Assembly: GCF_000745835.1 (NCBI RefSeq)
Contig: NZ_JQKB01000038.1
Location: 1-49,692, forward strand
Reading direction: 5' to 3'
Source of the DNA: Belnapia moabensis DSM 16746
GTDB taxonomy: Bacteria; Pseudomonadota; Alphaproteobacteria; Acetobacterales; Acetobacteraceae
Length of the DNA stretch: 49,692 nucleotides
Below are positions 8,425 to 17,688 of this stretch, one piece after another (position 1 is the stretch's first letter; every line of letters begins with the position of its first letter). Made by a program: the position numbers and the translations under genes. The notes under the pieces were generated by a model that was not told the DNA's origin, made no database searches, and saw nothing but the letters and a program-made list of their open reading frames with translations.

Positions 8425-9252
8425 TCAGAGTGGCGCGCGCGCCTTCAGCAGCGGCTGCAGCCGCGCTTCCAGTTCGGCGGTGGCAGCCCTTAGGCGCTGC
8501 AGCACGGCCTCGCGCCGTGGAGGCGCCAAGCGAGGGGCGATGGCAGCAAGGCTGAGCGCGGCGACGGGATTGCCCACGGGACCGAAGATCGGCAAGGCAA
8601 TGCCGGCCGTTCCCGGCACTAGATCCTGCACCGAGGCATAGCCGTCGCGCTGGGCCTCGGCGATCCAACGTCGCACCTGAGCCTGATCCACGCCGCGCGC
8701 GGTGCAACCGGCACGGTGTTCCGGCATGGCGAGCACCCGCTCGATCTCCGCCGGGTCCTTGACGAAGGCAAGCAGCACCACAGCGCTGGCGCCCAGCCCC
8801 AAGGGTCGCCGGTCGCCGGGCTTCACCACCAGGGCGCGGATCGGGTAACTACCCTCGATCTGCGCGACGCAAGTGGCCATGTCCCCGGAGCGGATGCTGA
8901 GGAAAACCGAATCCTCCGTTTCTGCACTGAGCGCCTGCATGATCGGGTGCGCGATTTCGGCCAGGCCGAAGCGGTTTGCCGCGGCGAAGGCCCAGCCGGC
9001 GAGCCGGATGCCCAGGAAGTAACGGCCGCTCTCCGGCTCCTGCTCAATGAAGCCATGTTCGGCCAGGGCGGCCACCAGGCGGTGCACGGTCGTCTGGCTG
9101 AAGCCGGTAGCGCGAACGATGTCGACGAAGCGCAGCCCGGTGTCGCCGACATTCGACAGCAGGTTCAAAATCGTCGCGGCGCGGCCGAAAGATTGTTCCA
9201 GGCCGCGCTCGCCGGGGGCGAAGTGCCGCAGGGTTTCCGCCGATGCGGACAT
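8425..9252 (-). CDS. IclR-family transcriptional regulator
   Basis: This 275-residue regulator has an N-terminal winged helix-turn-helix at about residues 20-82 (FVDIVRATGFSQTTVHRLVAAL, where the recognition helix is SQTTVHRL) and a C-terminal IclR effector domain (GYASVQDLVPGTAGIALPIF). I use the ATG at 9252, preceded by GGAG at a good distance. The longer frame reaching 9429 would overlap the divergent Bug gene and add 59 non-homologous residues. It lies between two catabolic operons that share the same operator pattern, one of them in its own upstream region. It therefore probably controls both operons and itself. The effector is unknown, presumably a pathway acid or CoA precursor. Confidence 0.92.
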   Translation of the reverse strand: MSASAETLRHFAPGERGLEQSFGRAATILNLLSNVGDTGLRFVDIVRATGFSQTTVHRLVAALAEHGFIEQEPESGRYFLGIRLAGWAFAAANRFGLAEIAHPIMQALSAETEDSVFLSIRSGDMATCVAQIEGSYPIRALVVKPGDRRPLGLGASAVVLLAFVKDPAEIERVLAMPEHRAGCTARGVDQAQVRRWIAEAQRDGYASVQDLVPGTAGIALPIFGPVGNPVAALSLAAIAPRLAPPRREAVLQRLRAATAELEARLQPLLKARAPL

Positions 9253-9324
9253 GAAGGGAACTCCGTCGCCGGCCGGCCCCGACTGACCCGTTGACTTGGC
9301 CGGATCCGGTGTGTTTCGATACAA

Positions 9325-9351
9325 GGAAATAAATTTCCGTTTAACGGAAAT
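9325..9351 (+). promoter_or_regulatory. IclR-type operator in the divergent iclR / Bug intergenic region
   Basis: GGAAAT at 9325, ATTTCC at 9333 and GGAAAT at 9346 repeat the half-site order and spacing of 8345-8371. The last two half-sites form the perfect palindrome ATTTCCGTTTAACGGAAAT, which extends one more base on each side. The site lies 63 bases before the Bug start at 9414 and 73 bases before the regulator start at 9252. It is therefore placed to control both directions. Confidence 0.75.
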
Positions 9352-9413
9352 TCCTCTTAGCGGAGTTAGGTTGTGCCGGCAAGCCCGGTGCGTCCAAAGC
9401 AGAGGAGGGGAGG

Positions 9414-10409
9414 ATGCTGAGCAAGACAACCCGGCGCGGTCTGGTCGCCGGCATAGCGGGTGCCGTACTCGCCCCGGCCGTCCTGCGTGCGGAGAGTGAC
9501 AGCTACCCTGAGCGTCCCGTGCGCTTCATCATCCCTTCTGCCCCTGGCGGATCGCCCGACATCCTGACGCGCCTCCTGGTGGACCGGATGGCGAAGAACA
9601 CCGGGCGGCAATTCGTGGTGGACTACAGGCCGGGTGGCGGCACCTCGGTCGCCTCGCTCTATGTCTCCCGACAGCCGGCCGATGGCTACACGATCTACTA
9701 CACCGGCCCGAGCTTCACCGTGACGCCTGCAGTGAACCGGCACTTCGCACGCAGCCTCGACATCCGCGCCGCTTTTGCCCCCGTCACCATGGCCGCGGCG
9801 GCGCCTTTCCTGGTCGTGGTCAACCCCTCGCTGCCGGCGCGCAGTTTCGCCGAACTCATCGCCTGGTTGCGCGCCAACCCCGGCCTCGCCAACTACGCCG
9901 CCAATGCCGCGACGACCCCGCACTTGCTGATGGAGCAGCTGCGGCAGCAACTCGGCCTCGACTACACCGCGGTGGGCTTCGGCGGCGAAGCGGAAGGCAT
10001 CCAGGCGGTGCTCACCGGGCGGGTGCATATGATGCTGGCAATCATTGGCCCAGCGAAGCCGCACATCGACAGTGGTACCCTACGGGTGTTGGCGACCATA
10101 GGCTCGAAGCGCCATCGGGCACTGCCAGAGGTGCCGACCATCCCGGAGACCGGCGTGGCGCCGCAATTTGAGCCGGCGGATATCTGGCTCGGCTATGTAG
10201 CGCCCGCCGGCACGCCGGACACCGCCATCCGCTGGCTGCAGCGCGAGATCAGTCGTGCCGTGCGTCACCCGGACCTGCACGCGGTGCTGGTCGAACAGCA
10301 GGGCTTCGAGCCCGTCGGCTCCGACCCCGAGGCCTTCCGCGCTGCGATCTTGCGGGACCTCAACCGCTACAGCCAGGTCGCCGCCACGGCCGGACTGCAA
10401 ACGAACTAG
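9414..10409 (+). CDS. Bug-family (TTT) extracytoplasmic solute receptor
   Basis: This 331-residue Bug protein has a signal peptide with a TTRRGLVAG twin-arginine-like motif, then the family opening YPERPVRFIIPSAPGGSPDI. The central lobe motif GGGTSVASLYVSRQPADGYT is also typical. The ribosome site GGAGGGGAGG directly precedes the ATG. It is the first gene of the plus-strand operon downstream of the IclR-type operator, with the thiolase 16 bases further on. No TctAB genes are near, so it either uses membrane subunits encoded elsewhere or acts as a sensor. Together with the Bug gene at 5182 it gives each IclR-linked operon its own receptor. Confidence 0.9.
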   Translation: MLSKTTRRGLVAGIAGAVLAPAVLRAESDSYPERPVRFIIPSAPGGSPDILTRLLVDRMAKNTGRQFVVDYRPGGGTSVASLYVSRQPADGYTIYYTGPSFTVTPAVNRHFARSLDIRAAFAPVTMAAAAPFLVVVNPSLPARSFAELIAWLRANPGLANYAANAATTPHLLMEQLRQQLGLDYTAVGFGGEAEGIQAVLTGRVHMMLAIIGPAKPHIDSGTLRVLATIGSKRHRALPEVPTIPETGVAPQFEPADIWLGYVAPAGTPDTAIRWLQREISRAVRHPDLHAVLVEQQGFEPVGSDPEAFRAAILRDLNRYSQVAATAGLQTN

Positions 10410-10425
10410 CAGGAAGGACAACGGC

Positions 10426-11907
10426 ATGGATCCCCACCGCGTGCCGGTCATCATCGGCGTCGGCCAGGTCAGCGACCGAGATGAAGAGGTCACATCCTTC
10501 GACCTGACGCTGGAGGCGCTGCTGCGGGCCGAGGCGGATGCCGGCACCGCCTGCCTCGGGCATTTGGATACGCTGGAGCTGGTGAAGCAGAATTCCTGGC
10601 CACCGGCCGAGGAAATGGGCCCGCGCCTCGCCGCCGCACTGCCGGCGCCGCCGCGGCGTGCCCCGATGGTGCATACCGCCCATGGCGACATCCCGCTGCG
10701 GCTGCTCAACGACGCGGCCAACCGCATCGCCGCCGGCGAGATTGCGCTGGCTGCGGTGGCGGGCGGCGAGGGGTTGCGCTCGGCGGCGCGGCGGGCGCAG
10801 CGCGAGGCGGCCGAGGGGCAGAAGCGCGACCTCATGCGCGAGCGACTGTTGCGCGACGCCACCCCGGTCGCGGGGAAGTACGGCCTGCTGACGCCGACCG
10901 ACATCTATCCGCTGTTTGAGAATGCCATGCGCGCGGCCTGGGGCCAGTCGCTGGCGGAGGGCCAGCGGGAGTCGGCGCAGATCTGGTCCGGCTTCTCGGC
11001 CGTCGCCGCGGTCAACCCGCATGCCTGGATACGGCGGCCGCACGATGTGGAGGAGATCCTGGCCGAGGGCGCCGGCAACCGCCCCATCGCCTTCCCCTAT
11101 CCGAAGCTGATGGTGGCGAACAACGCCATCAATCAGGGCGCCGCGGTGCTGGTAGCGAGCCTTGCCTTTGCCCGCGCCGCCGGCATTGCTGAGGAGAACC
11201 TGGTCTATGTCGGCGCCGGCGCCGCGGCACATGAGTCCGATTTCTTTTGGGAGCGCGCCGACTACACCCGCTCGCCGAGCCTGGAGGTCGCTGTCCGCAA
11301 GACGCTTGCCTGGAATGGGCTGGATGCGGCGAGGCTCGACCATGTCGAGTTCTATAGCTGCTTTCCCTGCGTGCCCAAGGCGGCACGGCGCGCAATCGGG
11401 CTCGGCCTCGACCGGCCGCTGAGCGTCTCCGGCGGGTTGACCTTCGCCGGTGGCCCGGGCGGCAATTACATGACACATGCCGCGGCGGCGATGGTGGAGC
11501 GGCTGCGCGAGGGCGGGCAGCACGGCTTCCTCCTGGCCAATGGCGGCTGGTTCTCAGACTGCCATTGCCTGGCGCTGAGCCGCACTCCGCCCGCGACCGG
11601 AACCCTGCCGCGCGACTACGATGCCCAGTCCGCGGCAGACGCCGCACGCGGCCGGGTGCCGCCTTTCCTTGAGCACTATACCGGACCGGGGCGGATCGAG
11701 ACCTACACCGTCATCTACGGCCGCGACGGCAGCCCGGCCTTCGGCACCATCATCGGCCGCACGCCGGAGGACGCCCGCTTCGTCGCCCGCGTCCCGACTG
11801 AGGACGCCAGCACCATCGCGCTGCTCACCTCGGGCGAGGTCGAGCCGGTCGGCATGGCCGGACGCGCCGTCGAGGGCACCGAAGGCCGCGTTTTCTGGCG
11901 CATGTAG
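10426..11907 (+). CDS. Thiolase-like protein (TLP1 type) with C-terminal OB-fold extension
   Basis: This 493-residue thiolase-superfamily protein is annotated in many genomes as acetyl-CoA acetyltransferase. The start is the ATG after AGGAAGG; the longer frame from 10255 overlaps the Bug gene. The thiolase core covers about residues 1-390 (PVIIGVGQVSDR; FPYPKLMVANNAINQGAA; NGGWFSDCHC). The last 100 residues resemble the extra OB-fold domain of TLP1 proteins. The segment that normally holds the nucleophilic Cys reads NNAINQGAAVL, without Cys. It may therefore not be a classical thiolase and could be a C-C lyase or CoA-ester-processing enzyme. It is coupled to the amidohydrolase 12 bases downstream. 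Confidence 0.82.
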   Translation: MDPHRVPVIIGVGQVSDRDEEVTSFDLTLEALLRAEADAGTACLGHLDTLELVKQNSWPPAEEMGPRLAAALPAPPRRAPMVHTAHGDIPLRLLNDAANRIAAGEIALAAVAGGEGLRSAARRAQREAAEGQKRDLMRERLLRDATPVAGKYGLLTPTDIYPLFENAMRAAWGQSLAEGQRESAQIWSGFSAVAAVNPHAWIRRPHDVEEILAEGAGNRPIAFPYPKLMVANNAINQGAAVLVASLAFARAAGIAEENLVYVGAGAAAHESDFFWERADYTRSPSLEVAVRKTLAWNGLDAARLDHVEFYSCFPCVPKAARRAIGLGLDRPLSVSGGLTFAGGPGGNYMTHAAAAMVERLREGGQHGFLLANGGWFSDCHCLALSRTPPATGTLPRDYDAQSAADAARGRVPPFLEHYTGPGRIETYTVIYGRDGSPAFGTIIGRTPEDARFVARVPTEDASTIALLTSGEVEPVGMAGRAVEGTEGRVFWRM

Positions 11908-11919
11908 AGGGAAGGTGCC

Positions 11920-13621
11920 TTGGACGCAGACCTGATCATCCGCGGTGGCACCATCGCTGACGGCTTGGGCGGCGAGCCCTATGAAGCCGACATTGTGACC
12001 GGCGGCGGGCGCATCCTCGCCGTCGGCAAGCTGGGCCCGGCGGAACGCGGCATCGAGGAGATGGATGCCCGCGGCCTGCTGGTGACGCCCGGCTTCGTCG
12101 ACGTGCATACCCATTACGATGCTCAAGCGACCTGGAGCGAGCGGCTCGGCTCCTTCTCCTTCCACGGCGTCACCACGGCGCTGATCGGCAACTGCGGCGT
12201 CGGCTTCGCGCCTTGCACACCGGAGCGGTGGGACATCCGGGTTGCGCTGATGGAGGGCGTCGAGGACCTGCCCGAGGTGGTGCTGACCGAGGGCCTGCCC
12301 TGGTCCTGGAAGAGCTTTCCCGAGTTCCTCGATTTTCTCGATGGACGACGCTACGACATGGACATCGCCGCGCAAGTGCCGCATGCCGCACTGCGCATCC
12401 ACGTCATGGGACAGCGCGCTGCCGACCACGAACAGGCGAGCGAGGCCGACCGTGCCGAGATGGCCCGGCTAGCGGCCGAGGCGGTGCGGGCCGGCGCGCT
12501 CGGCTTCTCCACCTCGCGCCGCGCTCGCCCATAAGACGCTGGAAGGCAGGCACACGCCAACCCTGCGAGCCGCCGAGGCCGAACTAGCTGAGATCGGCCA
12601 CGCCATCGGCATGCTCGGTCGCGGCTGGCTGCAGGTGATCTCCGACTTCGACGATCCGGCCGAGGAATCCGCCGTGCTGCGGCGGATCGCGGAGGCGGCA
12701 CGACGGCCGATGACCTTCAGCCTGCTCCAGAGGGAGAAGGTGCCCTGGCTCTGGCGCTTCCTCCTCGACCGGCTGGAGGAGGCGAACGCTGCCGGCACGC
12801 CGATCAGCGGGCAGGTCATGGGCCGCCCCATCGGTCTCATGCTGGGCTTCGAGCTGAGTCAGAATCCCTTCTCGAGCCGCCCCTCCTGGCGCGAGGCGGC
12901 GGCACTGCCTTTCCCACGGCGCCTCGCGCTGCTGCGCGACCCCGGCTTCCGCGCCCGGCTGCTGGTCGAGCCGAACGCTGATCCGGCGGCAGCTTACCGG
13001 CTTAACACCTGGCATATGATGTTCCCGCTGGATGACCCGCCGGATTACGAGCCGCCGCCCGAGCGGAGCCTCGCCGCAATGGCGGCGCGCGAGGGGCGAA
13101 ATGTCGAGGAGATCGCCTATGACCTGATGCTGGCGCGGGACGGCCGCGGAATCATCAACCGCCCCATTATCAACTACGCCGACGGCGATCTCGAGGCCGT
13201 GCGGGAGATGGTCGGGCACCCGCACACGCTGATAGGCCTCGGCGATGGCGGGGCGCATGTCGGGCTAATCTGCGACGCCAGCGCCACCACCAGCATGCTC
13301 ACCCACTGGACGCGCGACCGCCGCCGCGGCGAGCGCCTGCCGCTCGGTTTCGTCCTCCGACGGCTGTCGCGCGACAACGCTCTGGCACTCGGCCTCAAGG
13401 ACCGCGGCGCGATCGCTCCCGGCCTCCGCGCCGATCTGAACCTGCTCGATTACAACCGGTTCAATGTCCGCCTGCCCGAGCTGGTCTACGACCTGCCCAC
13501 CGGCGGCAAGCGGCTGCTGCAACGCGCTGATGGCTATGTGGCGACGCTACTGGCCGGCCAGGTCACCTACTGCGAGGGCGAGCCCACCGCCGCCCTTTCT
13601 GGCCGCCGGACCAGAGGCTGA
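11920..13621 (+). pseudogene. N-acyl-D-amino-acid deacylase-like amidohydrolase, frameshifted
   Basis: Two frames encode one amidohydrolase of about 567 residues. The first starts with TTG at 11920 after GAAGG and carries the metal motif in [13 protein letters not shown] and the [11 protein letters not shown] segment. It ends at 12534 after FSTSRRARP. Homology resumes at once in the +1 frame as ALAHKTLEGRHTPTLRAAE and runs to 13621, with the late catalytic segment GDGGAHVGLICDAS and the C-terminal DLNLLDYN. Deleting one C in 12517-12520 restores a continuous protein. The family removes acyl groups from D-amino acids or acts on related cyclic amides. The single indel could be a real lesion or a sequencing error in a GC run. 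Confidence 0.85.
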
Positions 13622-13640
13622 AGAAATGAGGGAGAACGAG

Positions 13641-15266
13641 ATGGTCCAGACCCCGAGCAACCCCGACGTCGTCGTGGTCGGCGCCGGCTTCGCCGGCCTC
13701 TACATGCTGCACCGGCTGCGCGACGCGGGCTTCACCGCCATGGCCTTCGAGCGGGCGACAGGAGTGGGCGGCACCTGGTATTGGAATCGCTACCCCGGCG
13801 CGCGCTGCGACGTCGAGAGCATGCAGTACTCCTACGGCTTCGACGAGGCGATGCAGCAGGAGTGGCATTGGAGCGAGCGCTTCGCCGGCCAGCCGGAGAT
13901 CCTGCGCTACGCCAACTGGGTGGCGGACCGGCTGGACCTCCGCCGCGACATCCGCTTCGAGACCTCGGTGACATCAGCCGAATGGGACGAGGCCGCCTGC
14001 CTCTGGACGGTGCGAACGGACCGTGGTGACAAGCTCCGGGTGCGTTACCTGGTGATGGCCACCGGCTGCCTGTCCGCCGCGCGCCTGCCCGAGATCGAGG
14101 GCATCGCCGATTTCCGGGGCAATACCTACCACACCGGGCAATGGCCGCATGAGCCGGTGGACTTCACCGGCCAGCGGGTGGCGGTGATCGGCACGGGATC
14201 CTCGGGCATCCAGGCCATCCCGGTCATTGCCGAGCAGGCGGCGCAGCTAACGGTATTCCAGCGCACGCCGAATTTCAGCATTCCCACGCACAATCAGCCC
14301 ATGGACACTGAGTACGAGAATCTCTGGAAGTCTGACTACTCCGGGCGGCGCGAGCGGGCACGGGGCATGCGCACCGGCATCCTGCACGACCTGAACGACA
14401 AGGGTGCGCTGGAAGTGGAGGAGGCCGAGCGCCGGGCCGAGTACGAGCGCCGCTGGGAACGAGGCGGTACCGCCTTCATGGTCGCCTTCAATGACTTGGT
14501 GACCAACGCCGCCGCCAACGATACGGCTGCGGAGTTCGTGCGCGCCAAGATCAGCGCCACGGTGCGGGACCCGCAGCTGGCCGAACTGCTAGCTCCTAAG
14601 GACCACCCGATCGGCACCAAGCGCATCTGCGCCGACAGCGGCTACTACGAGACCTTCAACCGACCTAACGTGGCGCTGGTGGACCTGCGCGCGACGCCGA
14701 TTCAACGCATCGTGCCAGAGGGCGTGCTGCTCAGCGACGAGACGCTACGCCCGGTGGACAGCATTATCTACGCTACCGGCTTCGACGCGATGACCGGCGC
14801 GCTCACTGCCATCAACCCACGCGGCGTCGGCGGGTTGCCGTTAACCGAGGTCTGGGCGGAGGGACCGAAGACCTATCTCGGCCTCTGCACCGTCGGCTTT
14901 CCGAACATGTTCATAATCACCGGTCCTGGCAGTCCGTCGGTGCTGACCAACATGATCGTCTCGATCGAGCAGCATGTGGACTGGATCGTCGATTGCATGG
15001 CCTGGATGCGCCGCCACGGCGCGGTGCGGCTAGAAGCTGAAGCCACGGCTCAAGAGCGCTGGATGGAACATAACAATGAGGTAGCCCGCCGTACGCTCTA
15101 CCCGCGCGCCGGCTCCTGGTACATGGGTGCCAACGTCCAAGGCAAGCCGCGCGTCTTTATGCCTTACATCGGTGGAGTTGCCGCCTACCGGCAGGCCTGT
15201 GATAATGCAGCGAAGGACAGCTACAGCGGCTTTCTCCTCCAAATGGACCGAGCAGCGGCTCAATAG
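13641..15266 (+). CDS. Baeyer-Villiger-type FAD monooxygenase
   Basis: This 541-residue class B flavoprotein monooxygenase has an FAD Rossmann motif GAGFAG at residues 14-19 and GGTWYWNRYPGARCD at 43-57. The Baeyer-Villiger fingerprint FxGxxYHTxxWP is at about 157-168 and the NADPH motif GTGSSG at about 183-188. It would insert oxygen next to a ketone to give an ester or lactone. I prefer the ATG at 13641, preceded by GAGGGA, over the ATG at 13626. It ends the plus-strand IclR-linked operon, 19 bases after the amidohydrolase. It is a clear paralog of the 541-residue monooxygenase at 38172-39797. Confidence 0.9.
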   Translation: MVQTPSNPDVVVVGAGFAGLYMLHRLRDAGFTAMAFERATGVGGTWYWNRYPGARCDVESMQYSYGFDEAMQQEWHWSERFAGQPEILRYANWVADRLDLRRDIRFETSVTSAEWDEAACLWTVRTDRGDKLRVRYLVMATGCLSAARLPEIEGIADFRGNTYHTGQWPHEPVDFTGQRVAVIGTGSSGIQAIPVIAEQAAQLTVFQRTPNFSIPTHNQPMDTEYENLWKSDYSGRRERARGMRTGILHDLNDKGALEVEEAERRAEYERRWERGGTAFMVAFNDLVTNAAANDTAAEFVRAKISATVRDPQLAELLAPKDHPIGTKRICADSGYYETFNRPNVALVDLRATPIQRIVPEGVLLSDETLRPVDSIIYATGFDAMTGALTAINPRGVGGLPLTEVWAEGPKTYLGLCTVGFPNMFIITGPGSPSVLTNMIVSIEQHVDWIVDCMAWMRRHGAVRLEAEATAQERWMEHNNEVARRTLYPRAGSWYMGANVQGKPRVFMPYIGGVAAYRQACDNAAKDSYSGFLLQMDRAAAQ

Positions 15267-15267
15267 C

Positions 15268-15411
15268 TTCGCGGCCGCAGACGCCGCCTGGCAGTCGGCG
15301 GCGCCGACCACAGCGTGGATCCGCCGCCTGGTCACCACCGGTGGCTCGAACAGTCTGGCTGGCCTCCGCGACCGCGCCCTGCTGCTGCTGGGCTATGCCT
15401 GCGCGCGTTGT
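15268..15411 (+). pseudogene. Tyrosine recombinase (phage integrase-like) remnant
   Basis: The frame reads AAPTTAWIRRLVTTG followed by LAGLRDRALLLLGYA, which is the signature start of the catalytic domain in XerC/phage-integrase-type recombinases. After that the match stops (ARCMACC), and the Arg-rich motif RRSEL expected next is absent. No start, N-terminal core or catalytic Tyr region is present. It begins immediately after the monooxygenase stop. This is debris of a mobile element, possibly marking a former integration boundary. Confidence 0.55.
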
Positions 15412-15786
15412 ATGGCTTGTTGCAGTCGCGGCAGCGGGAGCCTCAACAGTCCTGGGCGGTGCTCCGGCCGCTCGGCGACAGCGGCTGACCCACAACAGAT
15501 GCATTCCATTCCAAAACCCCGGCTGGGTGTCAGCAGGCCGGAACTCCAACCGCAACTGCCCGTCAGACAATCCGGAGGTTTCTAGCTCGAGTTCTGACAA
15601 AACCAATTACTCGGCGCGGCAGAATAAGGCTCCGGTGCCGTCGCCGGTTGAGGATTGCCGCAACCGCAAGCTGCGGCCACTATCCTCTCAGCGCGGACAA
15701 AGCTGCGCCAACCACCATGGTCCACCCATACGTCTCAAAGGCGGATGGCCAAGCGCGAGCAACGCGCGAACCAGGAGGAAACCACG
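15412..15786. other. Intergenic region before the MFS gene
   Basis: I see no coding potential or RNA gene here apart from the integrase debris at its left edge. An AGGAGG ribosome site at 15773-15779 belongs to the MFS gene. No convincing -10/-35 pair or operator was found. Confidence 0.5.
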
Positions 15787-17193
15787 ATGAGCACTACAGC
15801 ATTCGGAGTTGCCCACGGACCGACACCCACTACCGATTCCGCCCTGACTGCAGGCGGCCCTCTTGAGGAGCGGCACCTTCGCTCCCCAGCCTATCGCAAT
15901 GTCGCCCAACAGCAGAAGCTGACCAGCACGCATTGGCACATCGCCTGGGCCAATGGCTTGGGCTGGGGCTTCGATGGCATGGATGGCGCGATCTTCGCGC
16001 TGGTCGCACCGATGGTCATGGCCGAATTCGCCGTCGGCCTGCCCGAGTACCGGACCGGTGTGCAGATCGCCATGCTAATCGGCATCATCGGTCTCTACCT
16101 CTGGCCCTGGCTAGCGGACCGTTACGGGCGGCGCAACTTGCTCGCAATCAACATCGCCATGTTCTCGCTGATGATGCCGGTAGTGGCCTTTGCGCCAAGC
16201 TGGGGCTTCTTCGTCGCCGCCTATGCCATGTGCCGTTTCGCACTTAACGGCGAATGGGCCATCGGCTCCATGCTGGTGGCGGAGACGTGGCCGGCACGCC
16301 TGCGTGGCCGTATCGTTTGCGCCGATCGCGCGGCCTGGGGCGTCGGCGCGGCACTGGCCGGCACCATTACCGCATTTGTCGTCGGCAATTGGGGCTGGCG
16401 CGCGGCCTTCATCCTGCCGGGCGTGGTGGCGCTGCTGGCCATCTACGTCCGCCTGCTCTGCCCGGAATCACCCTATTGGGTCCGCACCATGGACCGCAAG
16501 CGGCGCATCCGCGAACATCTCTCGCACGGCACGCGGCTGAACGAGGATGATAGCGCCTGGATCAGCAAAGCCGACAAAGTGGGCGTGCGGCAGCTCTTCC
16601 TGCCGGACATGCGGCGCAACACCGCTCTCGCCACCTTTGTCGCCACCACCAACCTGATCGCCTTCTCTACCGTTGGGCTTTGGATGCCCTTGTTCCTGAA
16701 GGAGGCGCATGGCTGGTCGGCGGCGGAGTATGGCAGCTTCTACATCGCCTGGGGGCTGATCGGCGTGGTCGGCATCGCCGGTGCCGGCTGGATCATTGAT
16801 CGATTTGGCCGCCGCCTCGGCTTCCTTTTGATGCTGCTGCAGGGTGCGCTGTTCCTGACCCTCTGGGTCTATGCCGATACCAAGCCCATGCTTTGGACTT
16901 ATGGCCTGCTCTGGAGTATCGGCTTCCTCGGCGTTTGGGGACCGGCGACGACCTATACAACCGAGATCTATCCGACCCGCATCCGCGGCACCGGCAACGG
17001 CTTCTCCTGGGCGGTCGCCTTCTTTATCGGCTATGTTCTCTGGCCCTTTGTTGCAGTCTGGCTTCGCGAAAGTACCGGCAGCTTCGCCGCGGCCTTCCTG
17101 CTGATTCCAGTGGTGATGCTGCTACAAGGCGCGGTGGTTTGGTTCTACAGTCCGGAGAATGCAGGCAAGGATCTCGACGGCATCCATGTCTGA
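15787..17193 (+). CDS. MFS transporter, acid:H+ symporter-like
   Basis: This 468-residue major facilitator has about twelve hydrophobic segments. The first begins near residue 40 in GWGFDGMDGAIFAL, where the Asp-containing TM1 motif is typical of the sialate/aromatic-acid:H+ symporter families. The loop 2-3 signature appears as LADRYGRRN and is repeated after TM8 as IIDRFGRRLG. The pattern TYTTEIYPTRIRGTGNG is characteristic of sugar- and acid-transporting MFS. An AGGAGG site precedes the ATG at 15787; upstream extension of the frame has no homology. It lies 520 bases after the monooxygenase with mobile-element debris between, so it is probably a separate transcription unit. The substrate is probably an organic acid (inference). 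Confidence 0.85.
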   Translation: MSTTAFGVAHGPTPTTDSALTAGGPLEERHLRSPAYRNVAQQQKLTSTHWHIAWANGLGWGFDGMDGAIFALVAPMVMAEFAVGLPEYRTGVQIAMLIGIIGLYLWPWLADRYGRRNLLAINIAMFSLMMPVVAFAPSWGFFVAAYAMCRFALNGEWAIGSMLVAETWPARLRGRIVCADRAAWGVGAALAGTITAFVVGNWGWRAAFILPGVVALLAIYVRLLCPESPYWVRTMDRKRRIREHLSHGTRLNEDDSAWISKADKVGVRQLFLPDMRRNTALATFVATTNLIAFSTVGLWMPLFLKEAHGWSAAEYGSFYIAWGLIGVVGIAGAGWIIDRFGRRLGFLLMLLQGALFLTLWVYADTKPMLWTYGLLWSIGFLGVWGPATTYTTEIYPTRIRGTGNGFSWAVAFFIGYVLWPFVAVWLRESTGSFAAAFLLIPVVMLLQGAVVWFYSPENAGKDLDGIHV

Positions 17194-17688
17194 ACGCCGC
17201 TCCTGACTATCGGGCACCGTCTCGCCAAGCGGGCGGTCGGGGCAGCCCGGCCGCCATGGCGCTGCCCAGTGCAGGGGAAGTCCATCAGCCAAGACCGCAT
17301 CGGCGCCTTGGCTGTCCGACCGCGGAGCATTGTGGCGCGACCTTGTTGCATCGATCGCCGGCCTGGGTGGCGTCGGGTAGAATGAGGCCGGGGCGAGGTC
17401 CCTCATCCTACAGGGGCATCTCTCTTGCCGTCCGAAGCGAACGCCGCTCGGCGCTACCACATCCCAAAGCAGCAGCACCGGGTGACCAACTGGGCCGAGT
17501 ACGGCGCTGGCCTTCGCGCCTGCGGCAGCCTCACCGTGTGGTTTACGCCGGAGGCGGTCGAGGCCTGAAAAGGCTGAGCCACGCACTGGCCGGGGCAGCC
17601 AGCCCTCGTATTCAGCGTTGACGATCGCCACAGTTCTGACGTTGTGAGCCGTGTTCCGCTTGGCGCTGCGCCAGACCGAGGAGGCATA

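Noticed and set aside
9253-9429. Longer start for the IclR-family gene
   Set aside because: It would run through the operator and into the divergent Bug gene; the ATG at 9252 has a ribosome site and gives the normal family length.
17145-17631. Minus-strand open frames around 17122-17631
   Set aside because: They overlap the MFS 3' end and the IS5-type N-terminal fragment and show no family motif.
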